Source of the DNA: Marinihelvus fidelis | GTDB lineage: Bacteria; Pseudomonadota; Gammaproteobacteria; Xanthomonadales; SZUA-36 | Length of the DNA stretch: 64,000 nucleotides | Assembly (NCBI RefSeq): GCF_008725655.1 | Contig: NZ_VYXP01000005.1 | Coordinates: forward strand, 62,001-126,000 | Reading direction: 5' to 3' | In this document: one piece after another, positions 49,166-57,602 of the stretch | Layout: every line of letters begins with the position of its first letter | Numbering within the stretch: the first letter of the stretch is position 1 | Notes under the pieces: generated by a model | Told to the model about the DNA's origin: nothing | Seen by the model: the letters and a program-made list of their open reading frames with translations, nothing else | Databases searched by the model: none | Program-made: the position numbers and the translations under genes

Positions 49166-51421
49166 ATGAGCCTGTTCGCCGAACTCAAACGCCGCAACGT
49201 TTTCCGGGTGGGCATCGCCTACCTGATCGTGGCCTGGCTGGTTATCCAGGTGGCCGATGTCATGATCGACAACATCGGCGCGCCGGACTGGTTGTTCAGC
49301 GGCATCCTGCTGGTGCTGGCGATCGGGTTTGCGCTCGCACTGGTGTTCGCATGGGCTTTTGAACTGACGCCGGAAGGCATCAAGCGCGAACACCAGGTGG
49401 ATCGCTCGCAGTCGATCACACCGCAGACCGGGCAGAAGCTGAATTTCCTGATTATCGGTGGGCTGTCACTGGCCGTGGTCTACCTGCTGGTGGACAAGCT
49501 GGTGCTGCAGGACCGAGCTGACGCCCCGGCACAGGCGGTCGAATCCACGGCGCCGGCCAATGACGCAGCCAGCACCGACGTAACCGAGGTGCCCGACAAG
49601 CCGTCCGTCGCCGTGCTGCCCTTCGTTAACATGTCGGACGACAAGGCGAATGAATATTTCTCCGACGGCCTGACCGAGACGCTGCTGCACATGCTGGCAC
49701 AGCTGCCCGACCTGCAGGTGCCGGCCAGGACCTCGTCGTTCGCTTTCAAGGGCCAGAACACCAGCGTCAGCGAGATCGCCGCGGTGCTGGGCGTTGCACA
49801 TATCCTGGAGGGCAGCGTGCAGCGCGCCGGTGACCGGGTGCGCGTCACGGCCCAGTTGATTCGCGCCGAGGACGGCTACCACGTCTGGTCGCAAAGCTAC
49901 ACGCGGCCGCTGGACGATATCTTTGCCATCCAGGACGAAATCGCCACTGACGTGGCCCGCTCCCTGGACGCCTCGCTGCTGGGCAGCGACGAAATGCTGC
50001 ACGGGGTCGAAACGCAAAACACCGCGGCGTACGACATCTACCTTCAGGCGCTGGAACAGCAGGCACTGGGCACCTACGCCAGCCTGCCCCTGGCCGAATC
50101 GCTGTTCAAGAAGGCCCTGGCCCAGGACCCGGATTTCATCGACGCCAAGCTGGGGCTGGTGAGGAACTACCTGGGCAAGGCATTCACCGGGCTGATCGAT
50201 ACCGACCAGGCCTGGCTGCTCTCAGAACCCTTGCTGGGGCAGGTCCTGGTGGCGCAACCCAACCACCCTGTCGCGCAACTGATGGAAAACAGCTTTACGC
50301 TCTTGCCGGATAACAGCAACTCGAGCCCCGACGACTTTGTCGGAGCGCTCAACCGTATTCGTGACCTGTTGCCACTGGCGCCAACGGAAAGCCGGCTTCG
50401 TGCCAACACGGCGATGATGGCCCACTTTTTTATCAGCGACGATCGCACACCGCTGGCCCTGCTGGATGCAGGACTCAGGATCGACCCGCTGGAGCCAGAG
50501 CTCCTGAATGCCAAGGGTTTCGTCCTGCGCGAACAGCGGCGTTTTGAAGAAGCCGACCTCTGGTTCATGAAGGCTTACGAACAGGCGCCTGACGATCCCA
50601 ACATCCGAGGAAACATCGCCCAGCTCAAGGCCGATACCGGCGACATCAAGGGTGAACTGGAGTGGCTGCGCCTGGCCAGCGAATCCGACCCGCACGACCA
50701 CGAACTGGCGGCCATGCTGGCGTCACGGTTCTATGACCTGGACATGGCAGAGGAAGGCGACCGTTGGACCAACCGCGTCCTTTCGCTGGCGCCGCGATCG
50801 CCGATGGGCCGCAAGGTCGAACTCGAACGGGCCAGGGCGCACGGTGACGACGCTCTCGCACTCACGCTGGCCCGGTCAATGCTCGAAGATGACATCGATT
50901 TTCGCCACGGCTCCTTTTCCAGCGCCGTGTTCGGTTACGTGGAACTGATGACCGATGCCGGAAAAGCGCGTGAAGGGTTCGATGAACTCAGCGCACTTCG
51001 CCCCGGGGCAATGGCCTTTGATGGCCAACCGGGCAGCCTGACCGACGGGCTTGTCATCATGGCGGCGCTGGAGTGGTTGCCGCTGATTTTCGAACCCGAA
51101 GACGTCAACCGCATGTGGCAGAACGCCCGTGTTTCGCTTGACCATGCGCTTCCACGCTGGGTTGAGAATCCGATCGCCAAGCTGTGGATTGCCCGGTACG
51201 AGGAAGATCCGCAGTCAGCGCAGTCTGTCGTCCTCGATGAGCTGATCCCACGCCCGCCCGGCAGGAACCTCGGCCTGCCTGACCTGCTCGCTCGTCCGGT
51301 CATGCAGCCCGTGTTCGAAGATCCGGAAGTGCAGGCCGCCCTGGCACAGCTGGAGCGGGAGGCCGATGCGTTGCGCGGCGAAGTCCGCGAAATGCTGCTG
51401 CAACCGGAATGGAACCCATGA
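49166..51421 (+). CDS. TolB/FlgO-like TPR membrane protein, array member 7 of 10
   Basis: Length 751 residues. The ATG at 49166 follows a 13-base gap; in-frame codons upstream belong to the 3' end of member 6. Anchor type QVADVMIDNIGAPDW with FELTPEGIKRE, like members 4 and 5, but everything after SITPQTGQKLN resembles member 6 (VDKLVLQDRADAPAQ, FSDGLTETLLHMLAQLPDLQV, ending EVREMLLQPEWNP). This is a second mosaic case. TPR-like units are less regular (LDAGLRIDPLEPELLNAKGF, WFMKAYEQAPDDPNIRGNI). Confidence 0.87.
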   Translation: MSLFAELKRRNVFRVGIAYLIVAWLVIQVADVMIDNIGAPDWLFSGILLVLAIGFALALVFAWAFELTPEGIKREHQVDRSQSITPQTGQKLNFLIIGGLSLAVVYLLVDKLVLQDRADAPAQAVESTAPANDAASTDVTEVPDKPSVAVLPFVNMSDDKANEYFSDGLTETLLHMLAQLPDLQVPARTSSFAFKGQNTSVSEIAAVLGVAHILEGSVQRAGDRVRVTAQLIRAEDGYHVWSQSYTRPLDDIFAIQDEIATDVARSLDASLLGSDEMLHGVETQNTAAYDIYLQALEQQALGTYASLPLAESLFKKALAQDPDFIDAKLGLVRNYLGKAFTGLIDTDQAWLLSEPLLGQVLVAQPNHPVAQLMENSFTLLPDNSNSSPDDFVGALNRIRDLLPLAPTESRLRANTAMMAHFFISDDRTPLALLDAGLRIDPLEPELLNAKGFVLREQRRFEEADLWFMKAYEQAPDDPNIRGNIAQLKADTGDIKGELEWLRLASESDPHDHELAAMLASRFYDLDMAEEGDRWTNRVLSLAPRSPMGRKVELERARAHGDDALALTLARSMLEDDIDFRHGSFSSAVFGYVELMTDAGKAREGFDELSALRPGAMAFDGQPGSLTDGLVIMAALEWLPLIFEPEDVNRMWQNARVSLDHALPRWVENPIAKLWIARYEEDPQSAQSVVLDELIPRPPGRNLGLPDLLARPVMQPVFEDPEVQAALAQLEREADALRGEVREMLLQPEWNP

Positions 51422-51440
51422 CCGCCAACCGTGACCGGCG

Positions 51441-53237
51441 ATGAACTTTCTCGCCGAACTCAAGCGCCGTAACGTATTCCGCGCGGGTATCGCCTACGTA
51501 CTGATGGGATGGGTCCTGCTGCAGGGCGCCGACTTCGTTCTTGACCTGATCGGGGCACCTGAGTGGGTGATCCGGGCGCTCGCCGTGGTCATCGTGGTTG
51601 GCCTGCCGATTACGCTGTTTTTCGCCTGGGCGTTCGAAATGACGCCGGAAGGCCTGAAACGTGATCACGAGGTCGACCGGTCGCAGTCCATCACGCCGCA
51701 GACCGGCCGCAAACTGGACCGCGCCATTATCGCGTTCCTTGCCGTGGCGCTGTTGCTGGTGCTGGCTGAACGATTCTTCCTGGCGGAGCCCGCGCCCGTG
51801 CCCGAACAGGTGACAGAAGCCACGTCGGAGGAAGAAGCCGGGCCACCACCGGACACCGGCACGTCGCTGGCCGTCCTCGCCTTCGAGAACATGTCGCCAG
51901 ACCCCGAAAACGAGTTTTTCGCCGACGGCATTTCGGAGGAGATTCTCAACGTGCTTTCCGGTCTCGAGGACCTGCGGGTGATCGCGCGTACGTCGGCTTT
52001 TTCGTTCAAGGGTTCGGGCGCCACAGTCGCGGAGATTGCCGGCAAGCTGGACGTCAGCCACGTCCTGGAAGGCAGCGTGCGGCGGGCCGGCAATCGCGTA
52101 CGGGTCACCGCCCAGCTGATCGAAACGAACGGCGAATCACACCTCTGGTCCGAGACCTACGACCGCGATTTGGACGACATCTTCGCCGTGCAGGACGAGA
52201 TCGCCCGCGCCATTACCCGAGAATTGCAGCTGCAACTCACCCCCGAGCAGGAAAATCTTCTGGTGGCGCAGCCCACGGACAACCTGGAGGCCTATAACAA
52301 GTACCTGCAGGGCCGCCAGTTGTGGCACAGCCGCGGCCCACAGAACCTGCAGGCGGCCGCCATCCTGTTGCAGGACGCGGTCGAACTCGACCCGGGCTTC
52401 GCCGAGGCCTGGGCCGCGCTGGCCGATACCTGGTTGCTGATCCCGGAATATTCCCCGACCCGCACACTGGAGACCATCCCGCCTGCCCGTGACGCCGTCA
52501 ATCGGGCGCTGGAATTGAAACCCGGCATGCCCCAGGCCCTGACAACCCGGGCCTACATCCGGTTCATGTACGACTTCGACTGGGACAACGCGGCGCGGGA
52601 CTTCGAGCGGGCCATCGAACTCGATCCCGACTACCCCACGGCACAGCAGTGGTATGGCGAGTACCTGGCGGTCCGAAACCGGGATACCGACGCGGCCCTG
52701 GCGCAGTTTCGCAAGGCCGCCCAGATGGATCCTCTGGCGCCGGTGATGTGGAACGTGTCCGGGTGGGTCGCCGCGCAGGCGGGCAGACTGGAGGAGAGCA
52801 ACCGGTATTACGAGCGCACCCTCGAGATCGAACCCGGATTCCTGGCGACCTATGCCAACCTGACCCTTAACTATATCCAGCTGGGTGAATATGAACACGC
52901 CCGCGAGATGTGGGTGCGCGCAGCGGCCCTGGGTGAATTCGACACCGAAGACGGCTTCAATCTTATCGAAGCCATGCATGATCCCACGGCCAGGCAGGCC
53001 TACATCGAAGGCCTCGCGACCAACCCCAACTGGCGCAGCGGCGCGGTCGATCGTGCGTTCGTGTACATGCTGCTGGGCGAAGAGGAGCGGGCCATGGCGG
53101 ACCTTGAGCGCGGTCTCGAAGTGGGTGACCCCTACGCCGCGCACGCCAACCGCATGACGATCTACGACCCGCTTCGCGACGATCCGCGCTTCCAGGCGTA
53201 CCTGGCGAAAATGAACCTGTGGCCCCCAGAGGATTGA
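51441..53237 (+). CDS. TolB/FlgO-like TPR membrane protein, array member 8 of 10
   Basis: Length 598 residues, the shortest. The ATG follows a 19-base gap and the tip is MNFLAELKRRN. Anchor LLQGADFVLDLIGAPEWVI. The TolB-like domain (from about 141) is unusual in SLAVLAFENMSPDPENEFF, with Ala replacing the Pro of the V-L-P-F signature, followed by ADGISEEILNVLSGLEDLRV. TPR units are canonical (FERAIELDPDYPTAQQWYGE, QFRKAAQMDPLAPVMWNVSG, YYERTLEIEPGFLATYANL). It ends MTIYDPLRDDPRFQAYL. Confidence 0.86.
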   Translation: MNFLAELKRRNVFRAGIAYVLMGWVLLQGADFVLDLIGAPEWVIRALAVVIVVGLPITLFFAWAFEMTPEGLKRDHEVDRSQSITPQTGRKLDRAIIAFLAVALLLVLAERFFLAEPAPVPEQVTEATSEEEAGPPPDTGTSLAVLAFENMSPDPENEFFADGISEEILNVLSGLEDLRVIARTSAFSFKGSGATVAEIAGKLDVSHVLEGSVRRAGNRVRVTAQLIETNGESHLWSETYDRDLDDIFAVQDEIARAITRELQLQLTPEQENLLVAQPTDNLEAYNKYLQGRQLWHSRGPQNLQAAAILLQDAVELDPGFAEAWAALADTWLLIPEYSPTRTLETIPPARDAVNRALELKPGMPQALTTRAYIRFMYDFDWDNAARDFERAIELDPDYPTAQQWYGEYLAVRNRDTDAALAQFRKAAQMDPLAPVMWNVSGWVAAQAGRLEESNRYYERTLEIEPGFLATYANLTLNYIQLGEYEHAREMWVRAAALGEFDTEDGFNLIEAMHDPTARQAYIEGLATNPNWRSGAVDRAFVYMLLGEEERAMADLERGLEVGDPYAAHANRMTIYDPLRDDPRFQAYLAKMNLWPPED

Positions 53238-53238
53238 G

Positions 53239-55113
53239 GTGAGCCTGTTCAACGAGCTCAAGCGGCGCAATGTCATCCGTGTCGCCATCGCATACCTGCT
53301 ACTGGGCTGGGTCGTGCTGCAGGGCGCAGACTTCGCCCTCGACCTGATCGGCGCGCCGGACTGGGTGATTCGTGCGCTGGCAATTGTCGCCCTGGTCGGC
53401 CTGCCGTTCGCACTGGCCTTTTCCTGGGCCTTCGAAATGACGCCGGAGGGCATCAAGCGCGAAGCCGAGGTCAATCGCGATGAATCCATCGCGCCGGCGA
53501 CCGGCCAGAAGCTGAACGGCATGATCATCGCGCTGCTGGTACTGGCGGTGGCGCTGCTTTTGATCGACCGATACCGCGCACCACGGATTGAACAACCGAT
53601 CACTGGAAAACCCTCGGTATCGCCCGATAGTGTGTCGCCGGACATCTCGACCGACACGGCGGCACCGGGGAATTCGGTCGCGGTACTGCCATTCCGCGCC
53701 ATGTCCAGCGGCGAGGACGACGAGTATTTCGCCGACGGGCTGACCGAGGAGATCCTGAACTCGCTGGCCCAGGTGCCCGGCCTGTCGGTCACATCGCGTA
53801 CCTCGGCGTTTTACTTTAAGGACAAGGACCTGCCTATTCGGGATATTGCCGAGCGGCTCAACGTGAAACACGTGGTCGAGGGGTCCGTACGCCGCTCCGG
53901 GGATCGCCTCCGCGTCACAGCACAGCTCATTCGGGCCGACGACGACACCCACCTGTGGTCGAATACCTACGACCGCACGGACGCCGATGCCATCGCCGTG
54001 CAGGAAGACATCGCGCAACGAATCGCCGAAACCCTGAACGTATTTCTCGATGAGAATACGCTGGCGCAAATGCGCCGGGCGGGCATTCGCGACGTCCACG
54101 CTTTCATCGAGTACGCGCGCGGCGTGAAGATGCAGCACGCCGCGCACGGCAGCGATGCCCAACTGGAAGAGCTGGCGCAGGCCAACACGCACCTGGCCGC
54201 CGCGGTGGAAGCCGCGCCGGGTTTCGCCCGGGCCTGGCAGGATTACTCTGACTATTACACCCACGTACTGATCGACAGCGCCATTGGTGAGCTGTCACCG
54301 AAACCGACGGACGACGAACTGCAAGCTGCATACGCGGAGACGCAACGAGCCTTCCAGCAGGCCGCCCGCCACGCCACCAATCCCGGCGCACGCGCCGCTG
54401 CGGAACTGGATCTCGCCATCATCCGGGGCGAATCCGGCAACTGGCGACCGCTGCTCGAAACAGCGCTCGCCTCCGAGACCTGCATCGAGCTCATCTGGGC
54501 TCACCTGATCGCCTACCTGCCCGAATTTTCCGACCAGTTCGGCACGTTGCTCGAGCGCCTGATTCAGTGCGACCCGATGGCATCCGATAACTGGGGCGAA
54601 CTGGCTGACAATCTCATCAGCCAGGGACAGCCTGCGCGCGCACTCGAACGTCTCGATGCCGCATTCGTCGTCGGTGACGAATTTCTGAATCTGTCCCGGA
54701 TCAACGCTTTGGTGGCCCTGGGAGAGTTCGAAACCGCCGAATCGGTGGCCGCCATCGACCTGGCTAATGAGGGCAGTCGCTACAAGGCGCGGATGGAAAT
54801 CGCCGCGGCCCGGGGCGACCTTGAGGGCGTACTGGCCAGCGGCGACGCCCTGGCACGCGAGCAGCTCATGAACGAATACCTGGCCCTGTTGCAGGCCGCC
54901 TGGACCGGGGATCGCGACACCGCCAACGCGATCGCTGGGCGAATCGACGCGCAACCCCTGGGTCACATGGCCCTGATGGTCAGCATGCTCTGGTGCCAAT
55001 GCGGCGCTCCATTCGATCTGGACGCCGCACCCCGCTTCGCGGATATGTGGCGCCAAGCCGAGTTTCCCTGGCCACTGCCGGCCGCCATCGACTTTCCAAT
55101 GAAGGAGTGGTGA
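53239..55113 (+). CDS. TolB/FlgO-like TPR membrane protein, array member 9 of 10
   Basis: Length 624 residues; GTG start one base after the previous stop. Anchor LLGWVVLQGADFALDLIGAPDWVI; loop SIAPATGQKLN. TolB-like domain from about 145 (NSVAVLPFRAMSSGEDDEYF, ADGLTEEILNSLAQVPGLSV). The C-terminal half differs from members 1-8: TPR periodicity is weak and the protein ends with a block containing LWCQCGAPFDLDAAP and IDFPMKEW, shared only with member 10. Confidence 0.86.
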   Translation: MSLFNELKRRNVIRVAIAYLLLGWVVLQGADFALDLIGAPDWVIRALAIVALVGLPFALAFSWAFEMTPEGIKREAEVNRDESIAPATGQKLNGMIIALLVLAVALLLIDRYRAPRIEQPITGKPSVSPDSVSPDISTDTAAPGNSVAVLPFRAMSSGEDDEYFADGLTEEILNSLAQVPGLSVTSRTSAFYFKDKDLPIRDIAERLNVKHVVEGSVRRSGDRLRVTAQLIRADDDTHLWSNTYDRTDADAIAVQEDIAQRIAETLNVFLDENTLAQMRRAGIRDVHAFIEYARGVKMQHAAHGSDAQLEELAQANTHLAAAVEAAPGFARAWQDYSDYYTHVLIDSAIGELSPKPTDDELQAAYAETQRAFQQAARHATNPGARAAAELDLAIIRGESGNWRPLLETALASETCIELIWAHLIAYLPEFSDQFGTLLERLIQCDPMASDNWGELADNLISQGQPARALERLDAAFVVGDEFLNLSRINALVALGEFETAESVAAIDLANEGSRYKARMEIAAARGDLEGVLASGDALAREQLMNEYLALLQAAWTGDRDTANAIAGRIDAQPLGHMALMVSMLWCQCGAPFDLDAAPRFADMWRQAEFPWPLPAAIDFPMKEW

Positions 55114-55117
55114 CCGA

Positions 55118-57001
55118 ATGAGCTTTTTCGCCGAACTCAAGCGCCGCAACGTGTTTCGCGTGGGCATCGCCTACGTGCTGGTCGCGTGGATCGTGCTCCA
55201 GGGCATCGACTTTCTCGTCGACCTGATCGATGCGCCGGCCTGGGTGCTGCAGATTTTCTTTGCCGCCGCGGCGATCGGCCTTTTGTCGGTGCTGATTTTT
55301 TCCTGGGTCTTTGAAATGACCCCGGAAGGGTTGAAGAAGGAACGTGACATCGACCGGGACCGGTCCATCGCACCCCAGACCGGGCGCAAGCTTGATCGCG
55401 TCATCATCGCCTTTCTTGCCATCGCGGTGGTCGTGCTGCTGGTGGAGCGATTCAGTCAGCCCGCCAGAATCGACGAGCCGGTTGCAAGCGCCCGGTCGAC
55501 GTCACCAACCGCAGATTCTGCCGAAGCCCCGACAAACGCCCCGCCGAAGAAAAGCCTGGCCGTCCTGCCTTTCGTCGCGCTCAGCAACGGCCCGGATGAC
55601 GAGTTTTTCGCCGACGGCCTGACCGAGGAAATCCTCAACTCGCTGGCGCAACTGCCCGAGCTCCGGGTCACGGCGCGCACGTCCGCGTTCGCCTTCAAGG
55701 GGCAGGATCTGCCGGTCCAGGAGATCGGCGAAACGCTGGGCGTCGGCCATGTCGTCGAGGGCTCGGTGCGCCGCGCCGGCGAGCGGTTGCGGGTGACCGC
55801 GCAGCTGGTGCAGGCCGAAGACGGTTTCCACCTTTGGTCCAAAAACTACGACCGCGATTACGGCGACACCATCGCAATCCAGGAGGACATCGCCGAGCAG
55901 ATCGCCGCGGCGCTTGATGTGGTCATGGACGAGGGCAAGCGCGACTCCATGCGCCGGGTCGGACTGCGCGATCCCGCGGCCTTCATCGCCTGGCAGAAAG
56001 GCACACTCGCCGCACAGATCGCCCATGGCACCGTGGACCAGATTCCGGGCCTGCTGGAGGCCAACGCGCATTTTGAAGAAGTCCTCGAACATGCTCCCGA
56101 CTATGCGCCTGCCTGGGTCGCGCACAGTGACCCTTACGGACACATCCTCAATGACAGTGCAACCGGCGAAAGTTCGCTCGACGATGTACCTGAGTCGATG
56201 GTCAACACTGCGCTGCAGATGGCGGCCAATGACCTGGCAAAGGCGGCGGAACACGCCACCGGCCTGGATGAACGGGCTGGTGCCGAACTCGACCTGGCCA
56301 TTCTCACCGGTGATTTCTACGACATTCGCCGTCGCCTGGAAGCCTACCTGGCCAGCGAAGGTTGCGACCATGCCCAGTGGGTTGATCCGGTGGCGACGGT
56401 GTTTGGCTTCGCGGAACAGGTGATCGACCGGCTGGGTCATGTCACCGCCTGCGATCCGCTGTGGAGCACCGTGGTGTTTTCAAGGGCACGCGCCGCACTC
56501 TGGAACGGGCAGACGGAACGCGCACGGGACATCATTGCCATGGTCCGGGAACAGTCCTCCCACCCTTGGCTGGACCTGATCCAGGTCCGCTCCTACATCA
56601 TCGATGGACAACTCGAATCAGCCCGGGCCGAGATTGACCAGGCCCGCTCGATGGACCCGTTCTGGCGGAAACAAAATGCGCTGATGCTCGCGGCCGCCAG
56701 TGGGGACCGCGACAACATGACGCGACTCGTAGAGTTGGCCTACGAGGACGGGAGCAGGTCCGGCTTTTTCGACCTGCAATTCCACGCCATGAGCGGCGAC
56801 CGGGAGGCCGCCAACCGGGTTGCCGCCCGCATCGACCAGGACGCCTACGGTCCGCTGCCGCTGATCCTGATCATCAACTGGTGCATGTGTGGTGCGCCGT
56901 TTGACCTGGAGGCCACACCCAATTTGGCGGCCGAGATCGCAGAAGGCGGCTTGCCCTGGCCACCGGCGGAAATCATCAATTTTCCACTTAAACAATGGTA
57001 A
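55118..57001 (+). CDS. TolB/FlgO-like TPR membrane protein, array member 10 of 10
   Basis: Length 627 residues; ATG four bases after the previous stop. Anchor IVLQGIDFLVDLIDAPAWVL; TolB-like domain from about 147 (KSLAVLPFVALSNGPDDEFF, ADGLTEEILNSLAQLPELRV). It is the sister of member 9 over its whole length, including the insertion VGLRDPAAFIAW after the TolB-like domain and the C-terminal NWCMCGAPFDLEATP with INFPLKQW. The array stops here, followed by 150 bases before the next gene. Confidence 0.86.
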   Translation: MSFFAELKRRNVFRVGIAYVLVAWIVLQGIDFLVDLIDAPAWVLQIFFAAAAIGLLSVLIFSWVFEMTPEGLKKERDIDRDRSIAPQTGRKLDRVIIAFLAIAVVVLLVERFSQPARIDEPVASARSTSPTADSAEAPTNAPPKKSLAVLPFVALSNGPDDEFFADGLTEEILNSLAQLPELRVTARTSAFAFKGQDLPVQEIGETLGVGHVVEGSVRRAGERLRVTAQLVQAEDGFHLWSKNYDRDYGDTIAIQEDIAEQIAAALDVVMDEGKRDSMRRVGLRDPAAFIAWQKGTLAAQIAHGTVDQIPGLLEANAHFEEVLEHAPDYAPAWVAHSDPYGHILNDSATGESSLDDVPESMVNTALQMAANDLAKAAEHATGLDERAGAELDLAILTGDFYDIRRRLEAYLASEGCDHAQWVDPVATVFGFAEQVIDRLGHVTACDPLWSTVVFSRARAALWNGQTERARDIIAMVREQSSHPWLDLIQVRSYIIDGQLESARAEIDQARSMDPFWRKQNALMLAAASGDRDNMTRLVELAYEDGSRSGFFDLQFHAMSGDREAANRVAARIDQDAYGPLPLILIINWCMCGAPFDLEATPNLAAEIAEGGLPWPPAEIINFPLKQW

Positions 57002-57083
57002 GCCGGGGTAAACGAATGTCGCGTTCAGGCAAGCTTCAGCTTGTGGATGCGATCATAGTGCCACTGTCGCCGGAAACTGACTC

Positions 57084-57105
57084 GTGACTTGCGTCACTGT
57101 CGCAA
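57084..57105. other. Overlapping alternative hairpins after the array
   Basis: GTGAC-TTGC-GTCAC (57084-57097) and TTGCG-N7-CGCAA (57089-57105) share bases and exclude each other. They lie between the last array gene and the DUF2628 gene. Neither has a T-run; function unclear. Confidence 0.25.
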
Positions 57106-57151
57106 AGCACAGGCCCGGCGCAAGATGACCAGACAGAGGGCATGACCAGCC

Positions 57152-57553
57152 ATGCATATTTACGACATCTACAGGCACCCAGATTACGGCTACCAGGCCG
57201 TACGCCGCGGTTTTTCGTGGCAGGCGTTCCTGTTGCCGTCGGTCTGGGCGGTACGACGTGGGCTGGGTTACATCACCCTGGTCCTGGTGATCGCCACTTC
57301 TCTCGCATTCGATATCGCCGAGTTGCTAGGCCAGTGGGCCGGACACCCGGTCAGCCAGGTGATGATCCTGGTGGCGCTGTCCGTGGTCGTCGGGCTGAAG
57401 CCTGGTTTCGATGGCTACCGTTGGCACGCCCGGGCGCTGAAGGACGACGATTTCAGGTTCCAGTGCTCCGTTGCGGCCAGCAGCCGACGGAAAGCCATTC
57501 GGGCGGCGGCCGGTGAACAGCCATTTGCCGGCGCGGTGAACGTCGCCGCCTGA
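57152..57553 (+). CDS. DUF2628 family small membrane protein
   Basis: 133 residues. The N-terminal block HPDYGYQAVRRGFSWQAFLLPSVWAVRRG is typical of DUF2628, followed by two hydrophobic segments (YITLVLVIATSLAFDI and VMILVALSVVVGL) and a basic C-terminal tail. Function of the family is not known. It may be read from its own promoter or by read-through from the array. Confidence 0.75.
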   Translation: MHIYDIYRHPDYGYQAVRRGFSWQAFLLPSVWAVRRGLGYITLVLVIATSLAFDIAELLGQWAGHPVSQVMILVALSVVVGLKPGFDGYRWHARALKDDDFRFQCSVAASSRRKAIRAAAGEQPFAGAVNVAA

Positions 57554-57558
57554 ACCTG

Positions 57559-57595
57559 GCCCGGCGGCGGCATCCGTCGCCACCGGCCGCCGGGC
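57559..57595. terminator. Hairpin between convergent DUF2628 and aceB genes
   Basis: GCCCGGCGGC (57559-57568) is complementary to GCCGCCGGGC (57586-57595) over ten bases around a 17-base loop. No T-run follows on either strand. It probably marks the shared 3' ends. Confidence 0.5.
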
Positions 57596-57602
57596 GATCC
57601 TC

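Larger units (their letters stand above)
36512..57001 (+). repeat. Tandem array of ten paralogous TolB/FlgO-like TPR genes
   Basis: Ten co-oriented genes fill 20.5 kb. Four junctions overlap by four bases and the other five have gaps of 1-19 bases. Every product has the order ELKRRN-type cytoplasmic tip, helix, helix, basic loop, helix, linker, TolB/FlgO-like domain and TPR region. I see no promoter-sized gap, terminator hairpin, mobile element or unrelated gene inside. Each 5' end carries a near-identical stretch of about 20 bases coding for ELKRRNV, which repeats roughly every 2 kb. Confidence 0.9.

Noticed and set aside
52137-53792. Long minus-strand open frame (551 codons) opposite array members 8 and 9
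   Set aside because: Compositionally a shadow of the two plus-strand genes; no domain recognised and no ribosome binding site.
36512-57001. Adenylate cyclase or transcriptional-regulator output domain in the array proteins
   Set aside because: Proteins with this TolB-like/TPR layout are often annotated as cyclases or CadC-like regulators, but I find neither a cyclase catalytic block nor an N-terminal HTH in any of the ten.
36208-57151. Mobile element origin of the array
   Set aside because: No transposase, integrase, tRNA edge or flanking direct repeat is visible at either boundary.
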